Below, piece by piece: positions 1 through 6,407 of a DNA stretch of 14,686 nt. Position numbers and translations under genes: made by a program. The notes under the pieces were generated by a model. The model had not been told where the DNA came from. It ran no database searches and was given only the letters and a program-made list of their open reading frames with translations. Source of the stretch: Sphingomonadales bacterium (GTDB lineage Bacteria; Pseudomonadota; Alphaproteobacteria; Sphingomonadales; Sphingomonadaceae); the NCBI GenBank assembly GCA_004292705.1, contig RDXA01000373.1, forward strand, positions 1 through 14,686. Reading direction: 5' to 3'. Each line of letters starts with the position of its first letter. Within the stretch, counting starts at the first letter, position 1.

Positions 1-396
1 GACAGCGGTGAGGTCTTCATCGGCGGCAGACGGCTGTCCTCCGGTCGTGAGGGCGAGGGCAAGAATGACGGCAAGCGACATGGCGATACCTCCAATTGCG
101 ATGGTTCGGTATCGCGGTGATGGGCGTGGTGGCGGGGCAGAGGCTAGGTCCGGCGCGGCGGTTACGGCCTGACCGTACTCCGCCGAAGCGCCTTCCACTT
201 GGGCAAGCATCCGTGCCGCTTCGCGCGAGGATCCCGCGCCCAGCTTGGTGCGCGCCATCTTGAGCCGCTTTTCGACTGCATGGTGCGTAATGCCCAGATC
301 GAGCGCGATCTCCTTGGCCGACTTGTGATTGATCCACGCGCGCAGCGCCTCTTTCTCGCGTTCGGTCAGGCGGTTGATAGGATTGTTCGCCTCCAT
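1..396 (-). CDS. LuxR-type HTH transcriptional regulator with a transmembrane segment (3' end outside window)
   Basis: Reading the minus strand from the ATG at 396-394 gives 132 codons open to the window edge. Residues 8-64 form a GerE/LuxR DNA-binding domain: LTEREKEALR start, then the helix-turn-helix SAKEIALDLGITHHAVEKRL, then a K-G-SSREAARML ending. A Pro/Ala-rich linker (about 77-94) follows, then one hydrophobic helix (about 98-118). The order HTH, linker, membrane helix suggests a membrane-tethered regulator with an extracytoplasmic C-terminus that lies outside the window. There is no N-terminal receiver or autoinducer domain, so the signal is unknown. The start is supported by the HTH beginning within ten residues of it; no strong Shine-Dalgarno is visible. 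A perfect palindrome sits 8 bases upstream of the ATG. The family call is firm; the target genes are unknown. Confidence 0.88.
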   Translation of the reverse strand, partial: MEANNPINRLTEREKEALRAWINHKSAKEIALDLGITHHAVEKRLKMARTKLGAGSSREAARMLAQVEGASAEYGQAVTAAPDLASAPPPRPSPRYRTIAIGGIAMSLAVILALALTTGGQPSAADEDLTAV

Positions 397-404
397 GGCG
401 GAGA

Positions 405-419
405 CCCTAGCGGCTAGGG
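405..419. promoter_or_regulatory. Perfect palindrome in the leader of the LuxR-type gene (possible operator)
   Basis: CCCTAGC-G-GCTAGGG has two exactly complementary 7-bp arms around one central base and ends 8 bp before the regulator's start codon on the minus strand. LuxR-type dimers bind inverted repeats, so autoregulation is a reasonable guess. A role as a translational hairpin is unlikely because the loop is only one base. Function is inferred from position and symmetry. Confidence 0.45.
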
Positions 420-511
420 AATGCGTGCGAAAGTATGGTCGGACCGTAATCCTGCCATCGCCGAAAACGAACAGCGTAACGGAGAACGATAGGTCGTCCT
501 ACCAATTGCGT

Positions 512-605
512 CCGTTCGGGCTGAGCGTGTCCAAGCCTTGTCTTTCTTTTGGAATGTTGGGCGCTAGAAGGAAGGACGGCCCTTCGACAAGCTCAGGGCG
601 AACGG
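512..605. repeat. REP-like imperfect inverted repeat between the regulator and plsY
   Basis: The left arm 512-535 and right arm 582-605 pair over 24 positions with 4 mismatches. The core of the right arm reads CTTCGACAAGCTCAGGGCG, the type of extragenic palindrome scattered through sphingomonad genomes (from memory, not searched). The 46 bp between the arms have no visible coding content. The element ends 12 bp before the plsY start, so on the mRNA it would form a large hairpin directly upstream of the ribosome-binding region. The rest of the 397-617 gap holds only the regulator's palindrome and no gene that I can support. Confidence 0.7.
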
Positions 606-617
606 GATGGGGTTTTG

Positions 618-1205
618 ATGGAATTGTTTTTCGCCGCGCTGTTGGGCTTTGCGCTCGGCTCGATCCCCTTTGGACTGATCCTGACCCGCGCGGCGGGTTT
701 GGGGGATGTGCGCCAGATCGGCAGTGGCAGCATCGGCGCGACCAATGTGCTGCGCACCGGCAACAAGGGGCTGGCGGCGGCGACGGTGTTGCTCGATGCA
801 GCCAAAGCGGTGATCCCGGTGCTGGTTGCCATGGCGGTGTGGCCGGGGACGGAAGGCATTGCTGCGGTCGCGGCGGTGGCGGGGCATTGCTTCACCCCCT
901 GGCTCGCCTTCAAGGGCGGCAAGGGCTTTGCCAGCGCAGCCGGCGCGCTGGGCGCGCTCGCGTTTCCGGCGTTCCTTGTCTGCGCCATGATCTGGGTGGC
1001 GACGCTCGCGATCAGTCGGATCTCCTCGGTATCCTCGCTGGTCAGCGTGATGGCCGCGCCGCTGGTCGCCTGGGGCATGGGCTTTGCACCGCTGATCACG
1101 CCGTTGACTGCGATTGCCGTGATCGTGATCGTTCAGCACCGCGCCAATATCGGGCGCTTGATGCGGGGGGAGGAGCCCAGGATCGGCTCCTCGACCAAGC
1201 CGTAG
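618..1205 (+). CDS. plsY: Glycerol-3-phosphate acyltransferase PlsY
   Basis: A 195-aa inner-membrane enzyme that transfers the acyl group from acyl-phosphate (made by PlsX) to glycerol-3-phosphate, giving lysophosphatidic acid, the first step of phospholipid synthesis. The family's motifs are visible: SIPFGLILTR then GSGSIGATNVLR near residues 19-50, and FKGGKGFAS in the middle, between hydrophobic helices. Length is normal for PlsY. The ATG at 618 is chosen because MELFFAALLGFALGSIPFG is the typical N-terminus. An in-frame ORF extends back to 549 but that stretch lies in the inverted repeat and looks noncoding. The ribosome site is a loose G-rich run (604-612) touching the repeat. The stop is 16 bp before dprA, suggesting cotranscription. 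Confidence 0.93.
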   Translation: MELFFAALLGFALGSIPFGLILTRAAGLGDVRQIGSGSIGATNVLRTGNKGLAAATVLLDAAKAVIPVLVAMAVWPGTEGIAAVAAVAGHCFTPWLAFKGGKGFASAAGALGALAFPAFLVCAMIWVATLAISRISSVSSLVSVMAAPLVAWGMGFAPLITPLTAIAVIVIVQHRANIGRLMRGEEPRIGSSTKP

Positions 1206-1221
1206 TGCGGGCGCATATCTG

Positions 1222-2341
1222 ATGGAGCACGAGGGGTCGCAGCCGGTGCTCACACAGCGCGAACTCACGCAGGCAGAAGCCTTTGCGCGCATCCGCCTGC
1301 TGCGCTCGCCCAATATCGGGCCGGTCAGCTATCGCCAACTGATCGCGCGCTTCGGCAGCGCGGGCGGAGCGCTGGATGCGCTGCCCGATCTCGCCAGCCG
1401 GGGGCGGGGGCCCTATCGGCCCGCCTCGGCGGACAGCATCGAGCGCGAGGTGCTGGCGGTGCGCCGCGCCGGTGCGCGCTATCTGTTCCACGATCAGCCC
1501 GATTACCCCGCTCTGCTGGCCGAACTCGATTCCGCGCCACCGGTCCTTACCTGCCGGGGCAGGCTCGAACTGGCCAGCGCGCCTTGCGTGGCGCTGGTCG
1601 GCGCGCGCAACGCCAGCGCGGCGGCGGTCAAGCTGGCGCGGGACTTTGCCGCTGCTCTGGCCGAGGCGGGGTTCACTGTCGTCTCGGGGCTGGCAAGGGG
1701 CATCGACGGCGCGGCGCACGAGGGCGCGTTCCCGCAAACCATCGGAGTGATCGCCAGCGGGATCGACATTGCATACCCGCCCCAGCACGAGGCCTTGCAG
1801 GAGCGGATCGCCAGCGAAGGCCTGCTGATCGCCGAACAGCCCCCCGGCACCGAGCCGCGCGGGCGGCATTTCCCATCACGCGCTGGTGATCGAGGCCGCG
1901 CCGCAATCGGGCAGCCTCATCACCGCGCGGCTGGCGGGCGAGGCGGGGCGCGAGGTCATGGCGATCCCCGGCTCCCCGCTCGATGCCCGCGCTTCGGGCT
2001 GCAACCAGCTGATCCGCGAAGGCGCGGTGCTGGTGCAGACGCCCGAGGACGTGCTGGAACTCCTCCAAAGCTTCACTGGCGCGCCGCGATCGCGCTTCCG
2101 GGTCAGCGAAGGCGCGGCGGCTTTCGATTACGCCGACCTCGCCAAGCTCGACTGGGGCGAGGCGCGGGCCGATCTTTCCACTGATATCGCGAGCTTGCTG
2201 ACCAATGCCCCAGTCGCGATCGACGAACTCATCCGCCAATCGGGAGCAAGCGCAGCCGAGGTGCATATGGCGCTTCTCGAACTGGAGTTGGCGGGCGATT
2301 TGGACCGCGAGGGTAATGGTTTGGTGAGGCTGAACCGATGA
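1222..2341 (+). pseudogene. dprA: Frameshifted dprA (DNA-processing protein, transformation/recombination), internal deletion
   Basis: DprA binds incoming single-stranded DNA and loads RecA during natural transformation. Frame 1 from ATG 1222 codes the N-terminal helical domain and the start of the Rossmann fold: GAR at residues 127-129, SGLARGIDGAAHEGA, GIDIAYPP, then EQPPGTEPRGRHFP up to about 1875. From 1877 the family sequence continues in frame 2: HALVIEAAPQSGSLITARLAG, the GCNQLI..GAVLVQ segment and a C-terminal winged helix, ending at TGA 2339-2341. The conserved RNRIIAGLS segment that should follow HFP is absent. Left unshifted, frame 1 runs to 2184 as Arg-rich nonsense, giving a 320-aa chimera. 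Restoring 29 bp gives 383 codons, a normal DprA length. A minor possibility is an assembly or sequencing error. Confidence 0.85.
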
Positions 2342-2661
2342 GCATGCAAAGCGCCTGGTTGAAGCGAACAACAAGCGAGCGGGCGTCACTGATCATAATG
2401 GCGATCGGATGTGCCTTCCTCGGCGTGCTCGGAGTCTGGGGCCAGGAGCCGATGGAAGGCGGCGATGACTTTGTTTTCTATCTCGGCTCTCTGGCGTTTG
2501 GCGCAGTGTTCCTGTTCCTCGCGGTTCCGGTAGCGCTCGCGGTTCTGGTGGTGGGCGGCGCGCACTTTGTCTCACCATGGCGGCGCGCGCTCGACAAAGC
2601 GCTGCCGATCCTGACACTGGCGCTGCTGTGGCTTCTGCTGACGATGCTTGCAGGCTTGTGA
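2338..2661 (+). CDS. Small hypothetical membrane protein between dprA and topA
   Basis: A 107-aa protein whose ATG overlaps the dprA stop (ATGA), so it is probably translationally coupled to dprA. A second ATG two codons on (2344) is an alternative start. It is strongly hydrophobic, with three likely membrane helices at about 17-34, 46-75 (long, possibly kinked by Pro64) and 88-106, joined by a short acidic loop (EPMEGGDD) and a basic loop (SPWRRALDK). No catalytic or family motif is recognisable. I do not know its function. Its reality is supported by the tight overlap, clean hydrophobic pattern and stop just before the topA leader. Because dprA is frameshifted, ribosomes in the decayed frame would stop at 2184, so coupling may be weakened. 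Confidence 0.72.
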   Translation: MSMQSAWLKRTTSERASLIIMAIGCAFLGVLGVWGQEPMEGGDDFVFYLGSLAFGAVFLFLAVPVALAVLVVGGAHFVSPWRRALDKALPILTLALLWLLLTMLAGL

Positions 2662-2734
2662 AATGCGCTTGACGCTGTAAGCGCCGCAGCCTCACCCTCG
2701 CGCGTACACACGTAAGGGACACCCCGGCACCATC
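2662..2734 (+). promoter_or_regulatory. topA leader with short stem-loop and TTGACG box
   Basis: A 6-bp inverted repeat, GCGCTT (2665-2670) and AAGCGC (2679-2684) with an 8-base loop, begins 4 bases after the upstream stop. TTGACG (2669-2674), inside it, resembles a -35 box, but I see no convincing -10 at 16-18 bp spacing. AAGGGA (about 2713-2718) is the only purine-rich candidate ribosome site and lies rather far (16 bases) from the topA ATG. topA may have its own promoter here or be read from upstream. Confidence 0.3.
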
Positions 2735-5317
2735 ATGCAGCTTGTCATCGTCGAATCCCCCGCCAAAGCGAAAACCATCGAGAAATATCTCGGCAAGGAC
2801 TTCAAGGTTCTCGCCTCCTACGGCCATGTCCGCGATTTGCCGCCCAAGGATGGCAGCGTCGACCCCGAGGCGGACTTTGCGATGGAGTGGGAACTCTATC
2901 GCGACAAGCAGAGCCGCTTCAAGGAAATCGCCGACGCGGCCAAGGGCGCAAGCCGTCTCGTGCTGGCGACCGACCCTGACCGCGAGGGCGAGGCGATCAG
3001 CTGGCACGTGCTGGAGCTGCTGAAGAAGCGCAAGAGCGTGCCCGCGTTGGTTGATCGCGTCACCTTCAACGCGATCACCAAGCAGGCCGTGACCGACGCG
3101 ATGGCCAAGCCCCGCGAGCTCGATCAGCCGCTGATCGACGCCTATCTGGCACGGCGTGCGCTCGATTACCTGTTCGGCTTTACTCTGTCGCCGGTGCTGT
3201 GGCGCAAGCTCCCCGGCGCCAAGAGTGCGGGGCGCGTGCAGTCGGTGGCGCTGCGCCTGATTGTCGAGCGCGAGCGCGAGATCGAAGCGTTCCGGGCCGA
3301 TGAATACTGGAGCGTCGTCGCGCGGATGATGCACGATGGCACCGACTTCGATGCCCGCCTGGTCAAGTTCCGGGGCGAGAAGCTGGAGAAGCTCAGCCTC
3401 GGTGCTGAAGGTATCGCGATGGAGGCCAAGGCTGCGGTGGAGGCCGGGCGCTTTACCGTCGAGGGCGTCGAGACCAAGCCGGTCAAGCGCAACCCCGCGC
3501 CGCCGTTCACCACCTCGACGCTGCAACAGGAGGCCGCGCGCAAGCTGGGTTACTCCGCGCAGCACACCATGCGGCTGGCGCAGAGCCTCTACGAGGCGGG
3601 CGCAATCACCTATATGCGGACCGACGGCGTGCAGATGGACATGAGCGCGATCCACGCCGCCCGCGATGCCATCACCGCGCGCTTCAGCGCAGACTATCGC
3701 CCCGAAAAGCCGCGCTTTTACAGCACCAAGGCCAAGAACGCGCAGGAAGCGCACGAGGCCATCCGTCCGACCGATTTTACCCGCGAACGGGTTGGCGCAG
3801 GGGACGAGGCCAGGCTTTACGACCTCATTTTCAAGCGCGCGATGGCGAGCCAGATGGCGACCGCGCAGCTGGAACGCACCACCGTCACCTTCCGCGATGC
3901 CACCGGCCAGCACGAGCTGCGCGCCACCGGTCAGGTGATCCGCTTCCCCGGCTTTCTAGCGGTCTATCAGGAAGGCTTTGATGACGCTGACGACGATGAG
4001 AGCGGCCTGCTCCCCGTGATGCGCGCAGGCGACTGCCCGGCGAAGCGGGCTGTCGACGCCACCCAGCACTTCACCCAGCCGCCGCCGCGTTTCTCCGAAG
4101 CTTCGCTGGTCAAGCGCCTCGAAGAACTCGGCATCGGGCGGCCGTCCACCTATGCCTCGACCATCCAGACCCTGCGCGACCGCGCCTATGTGCGGATGGA
4201 GAAGAACCGCTTCTTCGCCGAGGAATCGGGTCGGCTGCTGACCGCCTTCCTCGAACGCTTCTTCCCCACCTATGTCGCCTATGACTTCACTGCCGGGATG
4301 GAGGACGAGCTCGATGTCGTTTCCGACGGGCGTGAGGAATACAAGGTGCTGCTCGCGCGCTTCTGGAAAGACTTCAAGCCCAAGGCCGACGAGGTGATGG
4401 AGAAGCTGCCTTCGGAAGTCACCGAGGCGCTGGACGAATATCTCTCCGATTTCCTGTTCCCCCCGCGCGACGACGGCAGCGATCCGCGCGCCTGCCCGCT
4501 CTGCGCCAGCGAAGGCCGCGCCAATGGCCGCCTCAGCTTGCGCGGCGGCAAGTTCGGGGCGTTTGTCGCCTGCGTGAACTACCCCGAGTGCAAATTCACC
4601 CGCCGCTTTGCGCAAGGTGGCGGCGAGGGCGCGGACGGCGCGGATGACGGCGTCATCGGCCAGCACCCCGAAACCGGCGAGGACATCCACCGCAAGACGG
4701 GGCGCTTCGGGCCCTATGTGCAGATGGGCGAGGGCAAAGACGCCAAGCGCGCCAGCATCCCCAAGGATCTCGACGATTTCGACCTCGACTGGGCGGTGAA
4801 GCTGCTCGATCTGCCGCGCATCATCGGCGCGCACCCCGATACGGGGATGGAAATCGAGGCCAATATCGGGCGCTACGGCCCATACCTCAGGCATGATGGC
4901 AAGTATGGCAAACTCACCAACACCCGCGAGGTGTTCGTGGTCGGGATGAACCGTGCGGTCGATATCCTCGCGCAGGCGGCCAATCGCGGCGGGGCTGCAC
5001 GCGGCACTTCGGAACCCATCGCCACCCTCGGGGCCCACCCTGTCAGCGGCGGCGAGATCAAGGTCATGCCGGGCCGCTACGGCCCATACGTCACTGACGG
5101 CACCACCAATGCCACCATCCCGCGCGATGTGAAGCCGGAGGATGTGACGCTCGCCGCGGCGGTCGAGCTGATCGACGCGCGCGCCGCGAAAGGCCCGGCC
5201 AAGGGCGCCAAGAAGGGTGGAGCCAAGAAAAAGGCTGCCCCCAAGAAGGCCGCCGCCAAAAAAGCGCCCGCGAAAAAGAAGGCTCCGGCAAAGAAGGCAG
5301 CCGTTGCGGCGAAATGA
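2735..5317 (+). CDS. topA: DNA topoisomerase I (type IA)
   Basis: An 860-aa enzyme that relaxes negative supercoils by single-strand passage. The start MQLVIVESPAKAKTIEKYLG is canonical. The Toprim domain has Glu7 and the DPDREGE motif with Asp80, Asp82 and Glu84. The catalytic tyrosine is Tyr293 in ITYMRTDG. The central arch and gate region contains IGRPSTYASTIQTL. One four-cysteine zinc ribbon is present (Cys587, Cys590, Cys613, Cys619). Three C-terminal repeats follow, each centred on GR(F/Y)GPY at residues 656-661, 712-717 and 780-785. The last 45 residues (from about 816) are an Ala/Pro/Gly tail with 17 lysines, probably a DNA-contacting extension as in several alphaproteobacterial and actinobacterial TopA proteins. 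It lies last in the plsY-dprA-orf-topA run and is followed by a strong hairpin. Confidence 0.97.
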   Translation: MQLVIVESPAKAKTIEKYLGKDFKVLASYGHVRDLPPKDGSVDPEADFAMEWELYRDKQSRFKEIADAAKGASRLVLATDPDREGEAISWHVLELLKKRKSVPALVDRVTFNAITKQAVTDAMAKPRELDQPLIDAYLARRALDYLFGFTLSPVLWRKLPGAKSAGRVQSVALRLIVEREREIEAFRADEYWSVVARMMHDGTDFDARLVKFRGEKLEKLSLGAEGIAMEAKAAVEAGRFTVEGVETKPVKRNPAPPFTTSTLQQEAARKLGYSAQHTMRLAQSLYEAGAITYMRTDGVQMDMSAIHAARDAITARFSADYRPEKPRFYSTKAKNAQEAHEAIRPTDFTRERVGAGDEARLYDLIFKRAMASQMATAQLERTTVTFRDATGQHELRATGQVIRFPGFLAVYQEGFDDADDDESGLLPVMRAGDCPAKRAVDATQHFTQPPPRFSEASLVKRLEELGIGRPSTYASTIQTLRDRAYVRMEKNRFFAEESGRLLTAFLERFFPTYVAYDFTAGMEDELDVVSDGREEYKVLLARFWKDFKPKADEVMEKLPSEVTEALDEYLSDFLFPPRDDGSDPRACPLCASEGRANGRLSLRGGKFGAFVACVNYPECKFTRRFAQGGGEGADGADDGVIGQHPETGEDIHRKTGRFGPYVQMGEGKDAKRASIPKDLDDFDLDWAVKLLDLPRIIGAHPDTGMEIEANIGRYGPYLRHDGKYGKLTNTREVFVVGMNRAVDILAQAANRGGAARGTSEPIATLGAHPVSGGEIKVMPGRYGPYVTDGTTNATIPRDVKPEDVTLAAAVELIDARAAKGPAKGAKKGGAKKKAAPKKAAAKKAPAKKKAPAKKAAVAAK

Positions 5318-5321
5318 GCGT

Positions 5322-5346
5322 CGGAGCGGCCCGCACCGCCGCTCCG
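5322..5346 (+). terminator. Hairpin downstream of topA
   Basis: CGGAGCGGC and GCCGCTCCG form a perfect 9-bp stem with a 7-base loop, 4 bases after the topA stop. No T-run follows (next bases GCCCCGGCTTG), so it is a terminator of the weak, GC-rich kind or a 3'-end protecting hairpin. Confidence 0.55.
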
Positions 5347-5414
5347 GCCCCGGCTTGTTGGTAAATCATAAAGCATTTGCCACGTAGAAACGGCGCAGGA
5401 CAAAGGGCTGCGCC

Positions 5415-5717
5415 GTGATCGAGATCGAAGTTCAGAACGAGACCCACCAGACCCAGAGCCGGATCCGCTTCGCCGCCGTCCCGCGGATTGGCGAAGGCTT
5501 GCGTCTGCGCGAGCCGGACGGGATGTGGGCGAGCTATGATGTGCTCGACGTGTGGTATCAGAAAGCCGAATTCGGCGATGTCTGGATGCCGTATCTTCAT
5601 GTCCGCGTGACGCCGGGCGAACTGGCCGTCGCGGAAGATGAGGACGATCCCTTTTCCGACGATTTCGCCGCCAATGCCTATGATGGCAGATTTGCCGTTG
5701 TGGGCAGGGAGCACTAG
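5415..5717 (+). CDS. Hypothetical protein paired with the downstream response regulator
   Basis: A 100-aa soluble protein without signal peptide or membrane helix. The GTG at 5415 is chosen because AAAGGG (5402-5407) lies 7 bases upstream. The first 70 residues alternate charged and hydrophobic residues in a pattern suggesting a beta-rich fold (MIEIEVQNET, then SRIRFAAVPRIGEGLRL, SYDVLDVWYQ, PYLHVRVTPGE). Residues 71-85 are strongly acidic (EDEDDPFSDD). I do not recognise the family. The stop is two bases before the ATG of a CheY-like protein, so the two are almost certainly cotranscribed and may act together. The 5347-5414 stretch upstream is locally AT-richer (GGTAAATCATAAAGC) and is where a promoter should lie, but I cannot assign boxes with confidence. 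Confidence 0.75.
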   Translation: MIEIEVQNETHQTQSRIRFAAVPRIGEGLRLREPDGMWASYDVLDVWYQKAEFGDVWMPYLHVRVTPGELAVAEDEDDPFSDDFAANAYDGRFAVVGREH

Positions 5718-5719
5718 TT

Positions 5720-6376
5720 ATGCAGAATCTGATCAAGCGCAATTCCGGCCCGCACCGACGCACCGGCATTGAGGGCAAGACGCTGGCTGAAAAGCTCGCG
5801 CAGAACGAAGCCATGCTGGCGGCTGCAGCCGAAAGCGATGCTGCGCGGGTTGCCGCAGCGGCTGCTGCTCCGCCGCGTCCGTCGTCGGCCACCCAGTCCC
5901 CTGCGCCTGCTGCTCCGGCCGCCGTTGCCGACGACGACACTGCCGCCATCGTCGCCGCCGCCAAGGCGATGCGCGATCGCTATGCCGGCCGCGAAGCGCA
6001 GCCCGCTGCGGCCAGAACCTGCCTGATCGTCGATGACAGCCGGGTGATCCGCAAGGTCTCCAGCAAGATCGCGCTGAGCCTCGGCTATGTCCCGGTCGAA
6101 GCCGAGAACGGCGAGGAAGCGCTGGCACGCTGCAAGAAATCGATGCCCGACCTTGTCCTCACCGACTGGAACATGCCCGAAATGGACGGGATCACCTTCG
6201 TGCAGCAACTGCGCGCGATCCCCACGCCCAAGGAACCAGTGGTGGTGTTCTGCACCTCGAACGGCGAGGCCAAGGACATCCACGATGGCATCGCGGCGGG
6301 GGCGGATGATTACATCGTCAAGCCGTTCGACGAGGCGGCATTGCGCGCGAAGCTGGAGAAGCTGGGGCGGGGGTGA
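5720..6376 (+). CDS. CheY-like single-domain response regulator with Ala/Pro-rich N-terminal extension
   Basis: 218 aa. Residues about 100-217 are a receiver domain with all phosphorylation residues: acidic pair Asp105-Asp106 in LIVDDSRVIRKV, phosphoacceptor Asp149 in VLTDWNMPEMDG, Thr179 in FCTSNG and Lys201 in DYIVKPF. There is no output domain after it, so it should signal through protein contact, as CheY and DivK types do. The first 97 residues are unusual: a basic start (MQNLIKRNSGPHRRTG), a possible short helix, then an Ala/Pro-rich low-complexity linker. Ribosome site AGGGAG (5706-5711) lies inside the end of the upstream gene, spacing 8, so the ATG at 5720 is well supported. No histidine kinase is in the window, so its partner is unknown. 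A chemotaxis role is possible but not shown. Confidence 0.9.
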   Translation: MQNLIKRNSGPHRRTGIEGKTLAEKLAQNEAMLAAAAESDAARVAAAAAAPPRPSSATQSPAPAAPAAVADDDTAAIVAAAKAMRDRYAGREAQPAAARTCLIVDDSRVIRKVSSKIALSLGYVPVEAENGEEALARCKKSMPDLVLTDWNMPEMDGITFVQQLRAIPTPKEPVVVFCTSNGEAKDIHDGIAAGADDYIVKPFDEAALRAKLEKLGRG

Positions 6377-6386
6377 ACCCATCGCC

Positions 6387-6407
6387 GCCCCGTGCTTGAC
6401 ACGGGGC
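6387..6407. terminator. Hairpin between convergent response regulator and era
   Basis: GCCCCGTG, loop CTTGA, CACGGGGC: a perfect 8-bp stem lying 10 bases after the response regulator stop and directly abutting the era stop (6408-6410). It is symmetric, so it can serve both convergent transcripts. There is no long T-run on either side. Confidence 0.55.

Noticed and set aside
434..442. GGTCGGACC short palindrome
   Set aside because: Four-base arms are expected by chance in DNA of this composition, and nothing in the position supports a role.
1222..2184. Reading the 320-aa frame-1 ORF as an intact DprA variant, or the junction as programmed frameshifting
   Set aside because: After about residue 218 the frame is Arg-rich and unrelated to the family, while the adjacent frame codes the DprA C-terminus. 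A programmed shift would not explain loss of the conserved RNRIIAG segment.
2393..3913. A 506-codon open frame on the minus strand opposite topA
   Set aside because: It is antisense to unambiguous topA coding sequence, with composition typical of the complement of GC-rich codons and no recognisable domain.
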